This document shows, piece by piece, positions 55,126 to 63,133 of a stretch of DNA of 64,000 nucleotides. The notes beneath the pieces were generated by a model. It did not search any database and was not told the origin of the DNA. It saw nothing but the letters and a program-made list of their open reading frames with translations. The stretch spans positions 1 to 64,000 of the forward strand of contig NZ_VICB01000023.1 of assembly GCF_006546835.1 (NCBI RefSeq). Direction: 5' to 3'. A program made the translations under genes and the position numbers. Origin of the DNA: Actinomyces johnsonii. GTDB taxonomy: Bacteria; Actinomycetota; Actinomycetes; Actinomycetales; Actinomycetaceae. Position 1 is the stretch's first letter. Every line of letters starts with the position of its first letter.

Positions 55126-56148
55126 TCAGGACTCCCCGGCGGGGGAGCCGTCGGAGTCGGGCTCGCCGGTCCGGGCCTCGGAGTCTCGAGGAGCGTCGTC
55201 ACCGGTCGCAAGGGGCGTCGAGGCCTCATCCGTCCCCTGGTTCTTCCCGCCTCGCTTGATGACGACGAAGGACACGCCCAGGGCGGCCAGTAGCACGACC
55301 CCTCCACCAACCAGCCACAACGGGTTGAGGTCGTGCGAGTCCTTGGCCTTGGTCTGCGAGCCCGAGTCGCCGTCGTCGGCGGAGATCGTCTTCGTGATCC
55401 AGTCGTACTGCTCGGCCAGGGGAGTGCATGTGAAGTGACTGGAGGATGTGGCCTCGGGATCGTTCTCATCAATGCTCGCAGTGAGAACCGCCGCCACCTT
55501 GTCCCCGACGAATACAGGACCGCCGGAGTCCCCCGGTTGGGTCTTGGCGCCGTTACTGAGGTCGACGCTCAGGGACTGCTTGCCGTCGAAGAGGGTGAAA
55601 TCCGCGATGCCCGTGATGCTGCCGGTCGCCTTGGGCAGTGTCTTGGTACCGCCTGAGCCGTCGGAGGACCAGCCGTAGACCGTCACCTCGCCGGAGGAGG
55701 GCACCGTGTCGGCGATCTTAGGGTAGCTGGAGAGCTTCATGTCCTCCGTGGTGTGCATGAGCGTGATGTCGCCGGCGGGGGCCTTCTCCCACCGGTCGAC
55801 GTCAACGACGCGCTGCTTGTCGCCCTGGCCGATGCGCACGGAGGACCCGGAGACGTTGGGGGAGCCCTCGACGCAGTGCCGGGCGGTCACCACCCATCGC
55901 GGGGCGATCGCGGTGCCGGTGCAGTTGCCGCTGGGATCGCCCTCCTCACCGATCTTCTCGGAGACGACGGCGGTACTGACGGCGTCGTCTCCGGCCACGT
56001 CGGGGCTCATGAGCGCGTGCGCTGCGCCAGCCGGAAGGAGCGCAAGGGCGGTGACGGCGAGAAGGCTGTGGGCGCGCACGAGTGAACGAGGAAGGCGGGG
56101 GCGGTAGGGGAGCGACGGGGAATCCGGGAGCGTGGCGGTGGGTGACAT
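55126..56148 (-). CDS. Trypsin-like serine protease with C-terminal membrane anchor
   Basis: 340 residues. A signal sequence (about 25-46) is followed by a chymotrypsin-fold domain with His91 (TARHC), Asp127 (GDITLMH) and Ser208 (QPGDSGGP). Cys76 and Cys92 can form the conserved disulfide. After residue 265 come a linker, one membrane helix (about 279-300) and a short basic-then-acidic cytosolic tail, so the protease faces outward and stays anchored. GAGGAG precedes the ATG. The substrate is unknown. The fold and catalytic residues are firm. Its disulfide could depend on the DsbA-like enzyme at 13404. Confidence 0.9.
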   Translation of the reverse strand: MSPTATLPDSPSLPYRPRLPRSLVRAHSLLAVTALALLPAGAAHALMSPDVAGDDAVSTAVVSEKIGEEGDPSGNCTGTAIAPRWVVTARHCVEGSPNVSGSSVRIGQGDKQRVVDVDRWEKAPAGDITLMHTTEDMKLSSYPKIADTVPSSGEVTVYGWSSDGSGGTKTLPKATGSITGIADFTLFDGKQSLSVDLSNGAKTQPGDSGGPVFVGDKVAAVLTASIDENDPEATSSSHFTCTPLAEQYDWITKTISADDGDSGSQTKAKDSHDLNPLWLVGGGVVLLAALGVSFVVIKRGGKNQGTDEASTPLATGDDAPRDSEARTGEPDSDGSPAGES

Positions 56149-56236
56149 GGTGTTCTCCTCTGGCCTGGGTAGTGGTGCGGTGTTGCGGAGATGAAGGCGC
56201 TCGTGCAGATGCCGGTGAGCGCGGGGCGGTCGTGGT

Positions 56237-57397
56237 TCAGGTGAGTTCGGGAATGGTCCGGCCGGGACGTCCCTGGTCGGTTGCGGTTCGGATGAGCCGG
56301 CGCAGCGCCCACTCCAGGGGACCGTGGTCGAACCTCAGACGGATGATCGTGGCCAGTGCCAGGGTGAACAGGATCGTGGCGGCTCCCAGGACCGGCATGC
56401 GCAGCGGGGCGTCGTCGGAGAGGAAGCGCCCGGCGCTCAGGACGTGACACACGTAGACGGTCAGAGACATCGAGCCCATGGCCTGGAGCGGGAAGGCCAG
56501 TCGGCTCGCCCAGCCGGTGCGAGTCCCCCTGAAGACCAGGAGGCACAGGGAAACGACGGACAGCGCCCCGCCCGCCGTCGCAACGATGTCGATCAGCGCT
56601 CCGGAGTGGGTAACCGGGTCGATGAGCATCATGGGGATGATGGTGCTCAGCTCGTCGGAGGAGACCGCGGCGACGACGTCGATGGTGTTGCGCGCTACGG
56701 CCCCGGCGACGGCGAGGGGCAGGCCGATGACCGCGGTGAGGACCTGGGCGCGGGTGCTGCCCGTAACGAGACGGTGAGCAAGCAGCCCGATGATCATGTA
56801 GCTGGCCCAGGCGAAGGCCGGGTACGCCCCCGTCAGCGCCTGTGAGGGCACTCCGACGGTGGCGTCGAGGACGTGGCAGACGGCGGAGAGGATGATCGTC
56901 CACGCGAGGACGACCATGAGGGTGCGGGTGCGCCAGCGCGGTGCGCAGGCCAGGGCGATGTAGCAGATGCCGAAGGCCGTGAGCACCACGTTGATGGTGC
57001 CGGCGAAAGGCGTGATCGCCTCACCCAGAACAATGAGGATGACGCCGCGCACGAGGAGCCCGTGACGTGATGCCGCCAGCGCCGGCCCTCCCTCACGGAC
57101 CCCGCGCGAGCCCATGATGGACAGCGACATACCGGCCAGCACGGCGAACAGGGCGGAGGGGAACCCGCGAACGATCTCGGCTGGCCACCCCTCGGGCTCC
57201 ATGAGATGGGCCACCACCATGCCGATCAGCGCCAGGGCCCTGGCGATGTCTAGCCCGATGATGCGCCGTCGGGGCCGGGAATGCGTCGTCGATGGCGCTG
57301 CCGACGAGGTGCCCGACGACCTGGCGGGCGCGGTCCTCGGCGATGCGTTCGACGTCGTTGGACGGCCCGTCGGTTCGATTGAGCCAGCTGTCTGCAC
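56237..57397 (-). CDS. DUF418/HGSNAT-type polytopic membrane protein
   Basis: 386 residues. The region RIIGLDIARALALIGMVVAH followed by about ten hydrophobic helices matches the COG2311/DUF418 (heparan-glucosaminide acetyltransferase-like) group; the end FDHGPLEWALRRL is typical of it. Proposed activity is transmembrane acyl transfer to an extracytoplasmic substrate, but the substrate is unknown. The GTG start has no clear ribosome binding site, and TAAAGT lies 8 nt before it, so a leaderless transcript is possible. The protease gene follows after 88 bp on the same strand. Confidence 0.82.
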   Translation of the reverse strand: MQTAGSIEPTGRPTTSNASPRTAPARSSGTSSAAPSTTHSRPRRRIIGLDIARALALIGMVVAHLMEPEGWPAEIVRGFPSALFAVLAGMSLSIMGSRGVREGGPALAASRHGLLVRGVILIVLGEAITPFAGTINVVLTAFGICYIALACAPRWRTRTLMVVLAWTIILSAVCHVLDATVGVPSQALTGAYPAFAWASYMIIGLLAHRLVTGSTRAQVLTAVIGLPLAVAGAVARNTIDVVAAVSSDELSTIIPMMLIDPVTHSGALIDIVATAGGALSVVSLCLLVFRGTRTGWASRLAFPLQAMGSMSLTVYVCHVLSAGRFLSDDAPLRMPVLGAATILFTLALATIIRLRFDHGPLEWALRRLIRTATDQGRPGRTIPELT

Positions 57398-57470
57398 GAG
57401 GCCAGACTTTAGGGACGCCGCTGTTGTGATGGTGTAAATAGTTCTACCGATGGCCTCAATAACGCATCGC

Positions 57471-57486
57471 GTTGCGGTGACGCAAC
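57471..57486. promoter_or_regulatory. Palindrome upstream of purine permease
   Basis: GTTGCG and CGCAAC form perfect 6-bp arms around GTGA, 45 bp before the permease GTG. It is in the divergent gap with the DUF418 gene. Position and symmetry fit a repressor operator, which is inference. No purine riboswitch was recognised. Confidence 0.35.
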
Positions 57487-57530
57487 TGTTTGGTTTCGCT
57501 CAGCGCTTGACGATCTGGAAGAATGCCGCC

Positions 57531-59006
57531 GTGAGCACACGTCATCCCACGAAGTCCTTATCGTCGTCTTCGTCCTCTCCCGGCAGCGCGTCCTGGCTGG
57601 ACCGTTATTTCCACATCTCCGAGCGCGGTTCGACCATCTCCCGCGAGGTCCGTGGCGGCATCGTCACCTTCTTCTCGATGAGCTACATCCTCGTCCTCAA
57701 CCCCGCCATCCTGTCCAAGGCGAGCCCTCCGGGAACCGAGGCCCAACTCGCCGCCGGCACCGCCTTCGTCGCCGCGATCATGACGATCCTCATGGGTGTC
57801 GTCGCCAACTACCCGATGGCACTGGCCGCCGGCCTGGGCATCAACGCGATGGTCGCCTACACCCTCGTGGGCACCCAGGGCATGACGTATGCCGACGCCA
57901 TGGGGCTCATCGTCATCGAGGGCGTCATCATCCTCGTCCTGGTGCTCACCGGCTTCCGCGAGGCCGTCTTCAAGGCGGTCCCCGATCAGCTCAAGACTGC
58001 GATCTCCGTGGGCATCGGCCTGTTCATCGCGCTCATCGGCCTGGTGGACGCCAAGATGGTGCGCCGCGGTGGCACCCCCTTGGAGTTGGGCCTGGGCGGT
58101 TCCCTCCAGGGATGGCCGGTTATCGTCTTCCTCTTCGGCCTCTTCCTCACGGTCGTGCTCCACGTGCGCAAGGTCCGCGGGGCCATTCTCATCGGTATCG
58201 CCTCTGCCACGGTCCTGGCCATCGTCATCGACGCCTTCGTCCACCTGGGCCCCTTCAACGACGACCCGAAGAACGGCCCCCTCAACCTCACCGGCTGGTC
58301 CCTGTCCGAGCCGCGCTTGAGCGGCTTCCCGGTGGACCTGCCGAGCCTGTCGACGCTGGGCCACTTCAGCCTGCTGGGCAGCATCCACAAGGTCGGGATC
58401 GTCTCGGTGATCCTCCTGGTCTTCTCCTTGCTCCTGGCCGACTTCTTCGACACGATGGGCACCATGGTCGCTATCGGCGCCGAGGGCGACCTGCTCGACG
58501 AGCACGGCAACCCGCCCAGAACCCGTGAGATCCTCGTCGTCGACTCCCTGGCCGCCATCGCCGGCGGTGTGGGAGGGGTCTCCTCGAACACCTCCTACGT
58601 CGAGTCCGCCGCGGGCGTGGGGGAGGGGGCCCGCACGGGCCTGGCCTCAGTGGTCACCGGCTGCATGTTCGCCCTGTCCATGTTCTTCGCCCCGCTGGTC
58701 AAAATGGTCCCCTACGAGGCGGCCACCCCGGCGCTCGTCGTCGTCGGCTTCCTCATGATGATGCAGGTGACCGACATCGACTGGAAGTCCCCGGAGATCG
58801 CCCTGCCGGCCTTCCTGACCATCATCATGATGCCCTTCTCCTACTCGATCACTAACGGCATTGGGGCAGGCTTCGTCTCCTACCTGATTGTCGAGGTGGC
58901 CCAGGGACGCGCCCGCAGGATCCACCCGCTCATGTGGGCGGCCTGCGCGATGTTCGTCATCTACTTCACCCTCGCCCCGATCAAGGCGATCCTCGGCGTC
59001 TCCTGA
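57531..59006 (+). CDS. AzgA-type purine (hypoxanthine/guanine/adenine) permease
   Basis: 491 residues from GTG 57531 (GGAAG 9 nt upstream). NCS2/AzgA-family proton-coupled purine importer with about 12-14 membrane segments. Family segments are GSTISREVRGGIVTFFSMSY, AAGLGINAMVAYTL, LLLADFFDTMGTMVAIG and GGVSSNTSYVESAAGVGEGA. Hypoxanthine, guanine or adenine is the likely substrate class (family knowledge). It ends at a strong hairpin. Confidence 0.92.
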   Translation: MSTRHPTKSLSSSSSSPGSASWLDRYFHISERGSTISREVRGGIVTFFSMSYILVLNPAILSKASPPGTEAQLAAGTAFVAAIMTILMGVVANYPMALAAGLGINAMVAYTLVGTQGMTYADAMGLIVIEGVIILVLVLTGFREAVFKAVPDQLKTAISVGIGLFIALIGLVDAKMVRRGGTPLELGLGGSLQGWPVIVFLFGLFLTVVLHVRKVRGAILIGIASATVLAIVIDAFVHLGPFNDDPKNGPLNLTGWSLSEPRLSGFPVDLPSLSTLGHFSLLGSIHKVGIVSVILLVFSLLLADFFDTMGTMVAIGAEGDLLDEHGNPPRTREILVVDSLAAIAGGVGGVSSNTSYVESAAGVGEGARTGLASVVTGCMFALSMFFAPLVKMVPYEAATPALVVVGFLMMMQVTDIDWKSPEIALPAFLTIIMMPFSYSITNGIGAGFVSYLIVEVAQGRARRIHPLMWAACAMFVIYFTLAPIKAILGVS

Positions 59007-59057
59007 CCCTCGCCTCCGGAGCCCCGGGCCGAGCTGCCCTGTACGAATACCTCTGGG

Positions 59058-59097
59058 GGCCGCGTCCCACCGTCGGACCCGACGGCGGGACGCGGCC
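59058..59097 (+). terminator. Hairpin terminator after purine permease
   Basis: GGCCGCGTCCC / GGGACGCGGCC arms (59058-59068, 59087-59097) plus an inner CCGTCG/CGACGG stem separated by one A-C mismatch, with a 4-base loop. It gives an 18-step stem 51 bp after the stop. No T run is present. Confidence 0.7.
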
Positions 59098-59243
59098 TCC
59101 GCGGCACTGCTTTCAGTGCCAGTAGGGCTTACCCTGCGAGAGGACAGGGCCTGCCCGCCCGACGTCGTCGTGCCCGCTCCCCTGTCTCGTCGCTCTGGCG
59201 CTCGCAACTCTCACGTACACGGTTTTCTCACGTAACTCAGGAC

Positions 59244-60575
59244 ATGACCCGCACGACTTCATCACGCCGGTCCAGCGGCGGTATCTTCGCCTCCTTCAGG
59301 TTCCACAACTACCGGATCTGGTTCCTGTCCGCCCTCGTGGCCAACACCGGGACCTGGATGCAGCGCGTGGCCCAGGACTGGCTGGTGCTGCGCATCCTCA
59401 CCAACGACTCCGCCTCCGCCACCGGCCTGACCACCGCCCTGCAGTTCCTCCCCATGCTCCTGCTGTCCGCCCACGCCGGCCTCGTCGCGGACCGGGTCGA
59501 CCAGCGCAGGTTCCTCATCATCACTCAGAGCGCCATGGGCCTGGTCTCCGCCGTCGTCGCCATCGACGTCCTGGCCGGAAGCGTGCGCCTCTGGCACGTC
59601 TACCTCGCCGCCTTCCTCGGGGGCCTTGCCGCCGCCTACGACGCCCCGGCCCGCCAGACCTTCGTGGCCCGGATGGTGCCGGCCGAGCACCTGTCCAACG
59701 CCGTGGGGCTCAACTCCGCCTCCTTCAACGCCGCCCGGCTCCTGGGCCCGGCGCTCGCCGGCGTCGTCATCACCTGGGTCGGCGCCGGCTGGGTCTTCGC
59801 CGTCAACGCCGCCACCTTCCTCTTCCCGGCCGCCGCTCTGGCCACCATGAGACTGAACGAGCTCGTGGACATGCCCCGCGCCCGCCGCGCCGCCGGTCAG
59901 CTCCGCGAGGGCCTGGCCTACCTGCGCGGCCGCACCGATCTCATCGTCATCATCGCTGTGATCGCGGTCGTCTCCATGCTCACCCTCAACTTCCAGGTCA
60001 CCATGGCCGCGACTGTGCGCACCGTCTTCCACCTGGAGTCCGACGCCTACGGCACCGTCTCCTCGGTCTTCGCCGTCGGGTCCCTCTCCGGCGCCCTGTG
60101 GGCGGCCCGACGCCGCAACCCCCGACCGCGCACCGTCGTCGTGGCCGCCTTTGCCCTGGGAGTCTTCTCCCTCCTCCTGGCCGTCATGCCCACCTATCTG
60201 ACCTTCACGATCATGACGATCCCGGTGGGCCTGTGCGTCCTGACGCTCCTGACCAGCGCCAATCAGACCGTGCAGATGACCACCGAGCCGGCCATGCGCG
60301 GCCGGGTCTTGAGTATCTACATGATGTTCTTCCTGGGGTCGACGCCGGTGGGTGCCCCGCTCATCGGGTGGGTGGCCGACGCCTGGGGACCGCGCATCGC
60401 GATCGCGGCCGGCGGCCTGAGCGCTGTCCTCGCCGCCCTGGTCGCCGCCGCCTGGAGCTACAGGCACTGGAACCTGTCCCTGCATTACTCCTCCACCCGC
60501 CCCTACCTCAGGGCCGCTCCGAAGGCACCGACGGAGGCTCCGGAGTCGGAGAGCCGCGGCGACGACGTCGACTGA
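59244..60575 (+). CDS. MFS transporter (EntS-like efflux family)
   Basis: 443 residues, about 12 transmembrane segments, MFS_3/EntS-like group: FRFHNYRIWFLSALVANTGT at the start, GLVADRVDQRRFLIITQ (motif A region) and PAEHLSNAVGLNSASFNAAR. Members of this group export siderophores and other small molecules (family knowledge). The ideR regulator gene follows, which is suggestive of iron-related export, but no siderophore biosynthesis gene is nearby. AGGA precedes the ATG. Substrate is inference only. Confidence 0.87.
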   Translation: MTRTTSSRRSSGGIFASFRFHNYRIWFLSALVANTGTWMQRVAQDWLVLRILTNDSASATGLTTALQFLPMLLLSAHAGLVADRVDQRRFLIITQSAMGLVSAVVAIDVLAGSVRLWHVYLAAFLGGLAAAYDAPARQTFVARMVPAEHLSNAVGLNSASFNAARLLGPALAGVVITWVGAGWVFAVNAATFLFPAAALATMRLNELVDMPRARRAAGQLREGLAYLRGRTDLIVIIAVIAVVSMLTLNFQVTMAATVRTVFHLESDAYGTVSSVFAVGSLSGALWAARRRNPRPRTVVVAAFALGVFSLLLAVMPTYLTFTIMTIPVGLCVLTLLTSANQTVQMTTEPAMRGRVLSIYMMFFLGSTPVGAPLIGWVADAWGPRIAIAAGGLSAVLAALVAAAWSYRHWNLSLHYSSTRPYLRAAPKAPTEAPESESRGDDVD

Positions 60576-60819
60576 CAGAACTGACTGAGTCGACTGGCGG
60601 AGTCGATCGAGTATCCGGACGGGCTATACGCACGCTATCCGTCGCGCATCTCCGAGGCACTGGGGAGTCCTCCCCGGCCGAGGATCGGCGAGCCGACAGG
60701 CGATACTGGCCACATCCCAGAGCGCTGTCTATCCTTTCAAAGAACGCGGTCCTGACGGATGCGCCCTCCGGAGGGGCCCGAGCTGCCGCGGCAACCCACC
60801 TCAAGCAGGAGCCCACCTC

Positions 60820-61491
60820 ATGAGCGAGCTGATCGACACCACCGAGATGTACCTCAAGACCGTCTACGAGCTCGAGGAGGACGGCGTTCCACCGCTGCGG
60901 GCCCGCATCGTCGAGCGCCTCGACCACTCGGGTCCCACGGTCTCCCAGACGGTGGCGCGCATGGAGCGCGACGGCCTCATCAAGGTCGCCGACGACCGCT
61001 CCCTCCAGCTCACCGAGGAGGGCCGTAGACGGGCCACCGAAGTGATTCGCAAGCACCGACTTGCCGAAAGGCTGCTGCTGGACGTCATCGGCATGGACCG
61101 CCGGCTCGTCCATGAGGAGGCCTGCCGTTGGGAGCACGTGATGAGTGAACAGGTCGAGGAGCGCCTGGCCGTCATCCTCGACGACGTCTCCGCTGACCCC
61201 TTCGGCAACCCCATCCCGCCGCAGACCGCCGAACATCCCAAGCCCTCCGCAGATGAGGTCAGTGTGGAGCGCATCGCCGGCCGTGAGACCGCCACTGCCG
61301 TCGTCAGCCGCATCGGAGAGCCGATCCAGGCGGATGCCGGGCTCATCGCCGCTCTCGAGGACGCCGCGATCGCGGCCGGTGCCCAGGTGGAACTGCGCAT
61401 CAGCGCCGGTGGGGTGCGGCTCGTCGGGGCCTCTGGCGACCCCGTCGTCCTGGCTGATGACGTTGCCCGCCACCTCTTCGTTCAGCGCTGA
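60820..61491 (+). CDS. ideR: DtxR/IdeR iron-dependent repressor
   Basis: 223 residues. N-terminal winged helix (HSGPTVSQTVARMERDGL), dimerisation domain and C-terminal SH3-like domain. All metal ligands fall at the DtxR numbering: Met10, Cys102, Glu105 and His106 (primary site), and His79, Glu83 and His98 (ancillary site). Cys102 indicates the iron-type DtxR/IdeR rather than manganese-type MntR. It represses iron uptake and siderophore genes when Fe2+ is bound. AGGAG lies 9 nt before the ATG. A terminator with a T run follows the stop. No IdeR-box operator was recognised nearby. Confidence 0.95.
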   Translation: MSELIDTTEMYLKTVYELEEDGVPPLRARIVERLDHSGPTVSQTVARMERDGLIKVADDRSLQLTEEGRRRATEVIRKHRLAERLLLDVIGMDRRLVHEEACRWEHVMSEQVEERLAVILDDVSADPFGNPIPPQTAEHPKPSADEVSVERIAGRETATAVVSRIGEPIQADAGLIAALEDAAIAAGAQVELRISAGGVRLVGASGDPVVLADDVARHLFVQR

Positions 61492-61568
61492 GGGACGCCG
61501 ATCGGCCTCTCTGTCAGAATCCACAGAAACACCTGAAAACATCCTGTGCAGGCAAGGCTGTTATGCCG

Positions 61569-61610
61569 GCGCCCCGGGTCCCGAGAGTGTGGGATGCGGG
61601 GCGCTGTTTT
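61569..61610 (+). terminator. Intrinsic terminator after ideR
   Basis: GCGCCCCG (61569-61576) and CGGGGCGC (61597-61604) form an 8-bp stem with inner GTCCC/GGGA pairing, followed by TGTTTT. It is the clearest intrinsic terminator in the window. Its T run leads straight into the CRP-like site. Confidence 0.75.
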
Positions 61611-61625
61611 GTGATTCAGCTCACA
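61610..61625. promoter_or_regulatory. CRP/GlxR-like site upstream of NlpC/P60 gene
   Basis: TGTGATTCAGCTCACA contains perfect TGTGA and TCACA half-sites separated by six bases. It lies 300 bp before the predicted start of the ydaO riboswitch and about 500 bp before the NlpC/P60 ATG. In Mycobacterium tuberculosis rpfA the same combination of a CRP site and c-di-AMP riboswitch precedes a wall hydrolase gene (known); the parallel here is inference. Confidence 0.6.
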
Positions 61626-61839
61626 GGCGAGAGTTCTCTCTCACTGTGAGTCCCATCGGGGTGGGGTGGAGAGGAAATGGTGACCGCTCCGATAGGCGGA
61701 TGTTCTTTTTCCGCTAAATGCCGCCATTTCGTCCGTCATCGCTATTCGCTCTCGCGGACCGAGGTCCCTGGAGATATATGGAGGAAACCGAAAATCGACA
61801 CGAGGTGTCTCGGCTCACAACAGTGTGTGACACCTGGCC

Positions 61840-61869
61840 GTGACGAAGCGCTGGTCTGTCATGTAGCGT
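61840..61869 (+). promoter_or_regulatory. Possible promoter of the NlpC/P60 gene
   Basis: GTGACG (-35-like, 61840-61845) and TAGCGT (-10-like, 61864-61869) separated by 18 bases. A start near 61876 would give a leader of about 230 nt that contains the whole riboswitch. Weak -35 match; provisional. Confidence 0.35.
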
Positions 61870-61910
61870 TCAGGTCGTTGCCGCAGACAACCGTCTCGGT
61901 GGCGTCTCGG

Positions 61911-62086
61911 ATCGGGGCTTAGTCCTGCCACTCGGTCTGAGGCAAGTGGAACCAACAACTCAAGTGGCAGGAACGGGGGAACCAACTACCGGTCGCCCGG
62001 ACTGACAGTCCGAACGACCTTGGGGTGAAGCCCGCATCTGCGGGCCGGGCGTCTCCAGTCCGAACCCGACAGCTCACCTCGTCGGC
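61911..62086 (+). ncRNA. c-di-AMP riboswitch (ydaO/yuaA family)
   Basis: The leader carries the ydaO conserved blocks in order: GGGGCTTAGTCCTGCCA near the 5' end, ACGGGGGAACCAAC (61973-61986), CTTGGGGTGAAGCCCGC (62019-62034), GGGCGTC and CCGAACCCGACAGCT followed by CACCTCGTCGGC. This arrangement is diagnostic of the c-di-AMP-binding ydaO riboswitch. It ends 6 bases before AGGAG and 20 before the NlpC/P60 ATG, so it could act by translation or by attenuation. c-di-AMP riboswitches control wall hydrolase and resuscitation-factor genes in other actinobacteria (known). Expected effect is repression at high c-di-AMP (inference). Confidence 0.88.
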
Positions 62087-62105
62087 TCAACAGGAGAAAG
62101 CATTC

Positions 62106-62930
62106 ATGTCCTCACGCACCATCGCACGTCACCGCAAAGCCACCCGAGCCCTTACCCCACTGGATGACTTTGCTCCCACCGCGCGCCGAGGTCTGGCGGT
62201 CGCCGCATCGTCCGGTCTTGCTCTGACCATGCTCGCCTCGGGTGCCAACGCCGCAGGCCGCGCAGAGGTCACGTCCTCCGGAACCATTGAGGCGTCCGGC
62301 GTGACTCCCGGGGTCGGCATCCTCGCCGCCAACGCTAGCGAGGCCCTGGCCGCGCGTCAGCAGATCACCATCTCTCAGGCCAGCTGGGTCACCGAGGCCG
62401 CCCCGCAGGTCGAGGCCGTGGCTCCGACCCCTGCCGCTCCCGAAACTCCCGCCGCTCCCGAGGCTCCCGCCGCCGAGGCCCAGGCCGAGCAGAATGCCGA
62501 CAACGCCGCTGCCGCCACTGCTGCTGACCACGGCACCGACGCCGCCTCCGCGGACACGCAGACTGCTCAGACCACCCAGGCCTCCGCGCCGACCGCCAAC
62601 TCCAACTCTTCTGTCGTGGCCATCGCTATGCAGTACGTGGGTGCTCCCTACGTGTGGGGCGCCTCCGGTCCGAACGCCTTCGACTGCTCCGGCTTCACCT
62701 CCTACGTGTATGCCCAGGTCGGCATCAACCTGCCCCGTACCTCCGGCGCCCAGGCTGCGGCCGGTACCCCGGTGTCCGCCGCTGAGGCCCAGCCCGGCGA
62801 CCTGGTCACCTGGCCCGGCCACGTCGGCATCTACGCCGGCAACGGCATGGTCGTCGAGGCCGGTAACGAGTCCACCGGTGTGGTCTACCGCGAGCTGTGG
62901 GGCTCCCCGAGCTTCGTCCGCGTCGCCTGA
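62106..62930 (+). CDS. Secreted NlpC/P60 peptidoglycan endopeptidase
   Basis: 274 residues. A long, charged N-region and hydrophobic signal (about 28-50, cut near ANA) lead to an Ala/Pro/Glu/Thr low-complexity linker and a C-terminal NlpC/P60 domain (about 170-274). Catalytic Cys194 (AFDCSGFTSYVY) and His239 (PGHVGIYAG) are present, with Asn254 as a possible third residue. It cuts stem peptides of the cell wall. I chose ATG 62106 because AGGAG lies just upstream and the longer frame runs through the riboswitch. CRP-like and riboswitch control upstream, strong terminator downstream. Confidence 0.93.
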   Translation: MSSRTIARHRKATRALTPLDDFAPTARRGLAVAASSGLALTMLASGANAAGRAEVTSSGTIEASGVTPGVGILAANASEALAARQQITISQASWVTEAAPQVEAVAPTPAAPETPAAPEAPAAEAQAEQNADNAAAATAADHGTDAASADTQTAQTTQASAPTANSNSSVVAIAMQYVGAPYVWGASGPNAFDCSGFTSYVYAQVGINLPRTSGAQAAAGTPVSAAEAQPGDLVTWPGHVGIYAGNGMVVEAGNESTGVVYRELWGSPSFVRVA

Positions 62931-62952
62931 TTCAGACGCTGAAATCCTTCCC

Positions 62953-62988
62953 GTGAGGGGCGGGTGCCGTGAGGCGCCCGCCCCTCAC
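62953..62988 (+). terminator. Terminator after NlpC/P60 gene
   Basis: A 16-step stem (62953-62968 and 62973-62988, one G-U wobble) closed by the tetraloop GTGA, a GNRA loop. It lies 22 bp after the stop codon. No T run follows. Confidence 0.75.
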
Positions 62989-63133
62989 CGCGTTGTGGCG
63001 AGGGGCGGGCGGGGTGGAGAGGGCTCGCATGGGGAAAACAGACACAACCTCATCATGTGGTGGTCCCCACACCCCTTTTCGAGGCAGAATGTTCCTTGGG
63101 TCGCAGACCGTATCTCGAGAAAGGGCAGATCCC

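Noticed and set aside
57558-58505. A 315-codon minus-strand frame opposite the purine permease (and a similar one opposite the MFS gene)
   Set aside because: Acidic, His/Gln/Gly-rich translation without domains; the plus-strand frames have clear families.
61677-61922. An 81-codon open frame upstream of the riboswitch
   Set aside because: No ribosome binding site, no recognisable domain, runs into the riboswitch. Regulatory leader is the better explanation.
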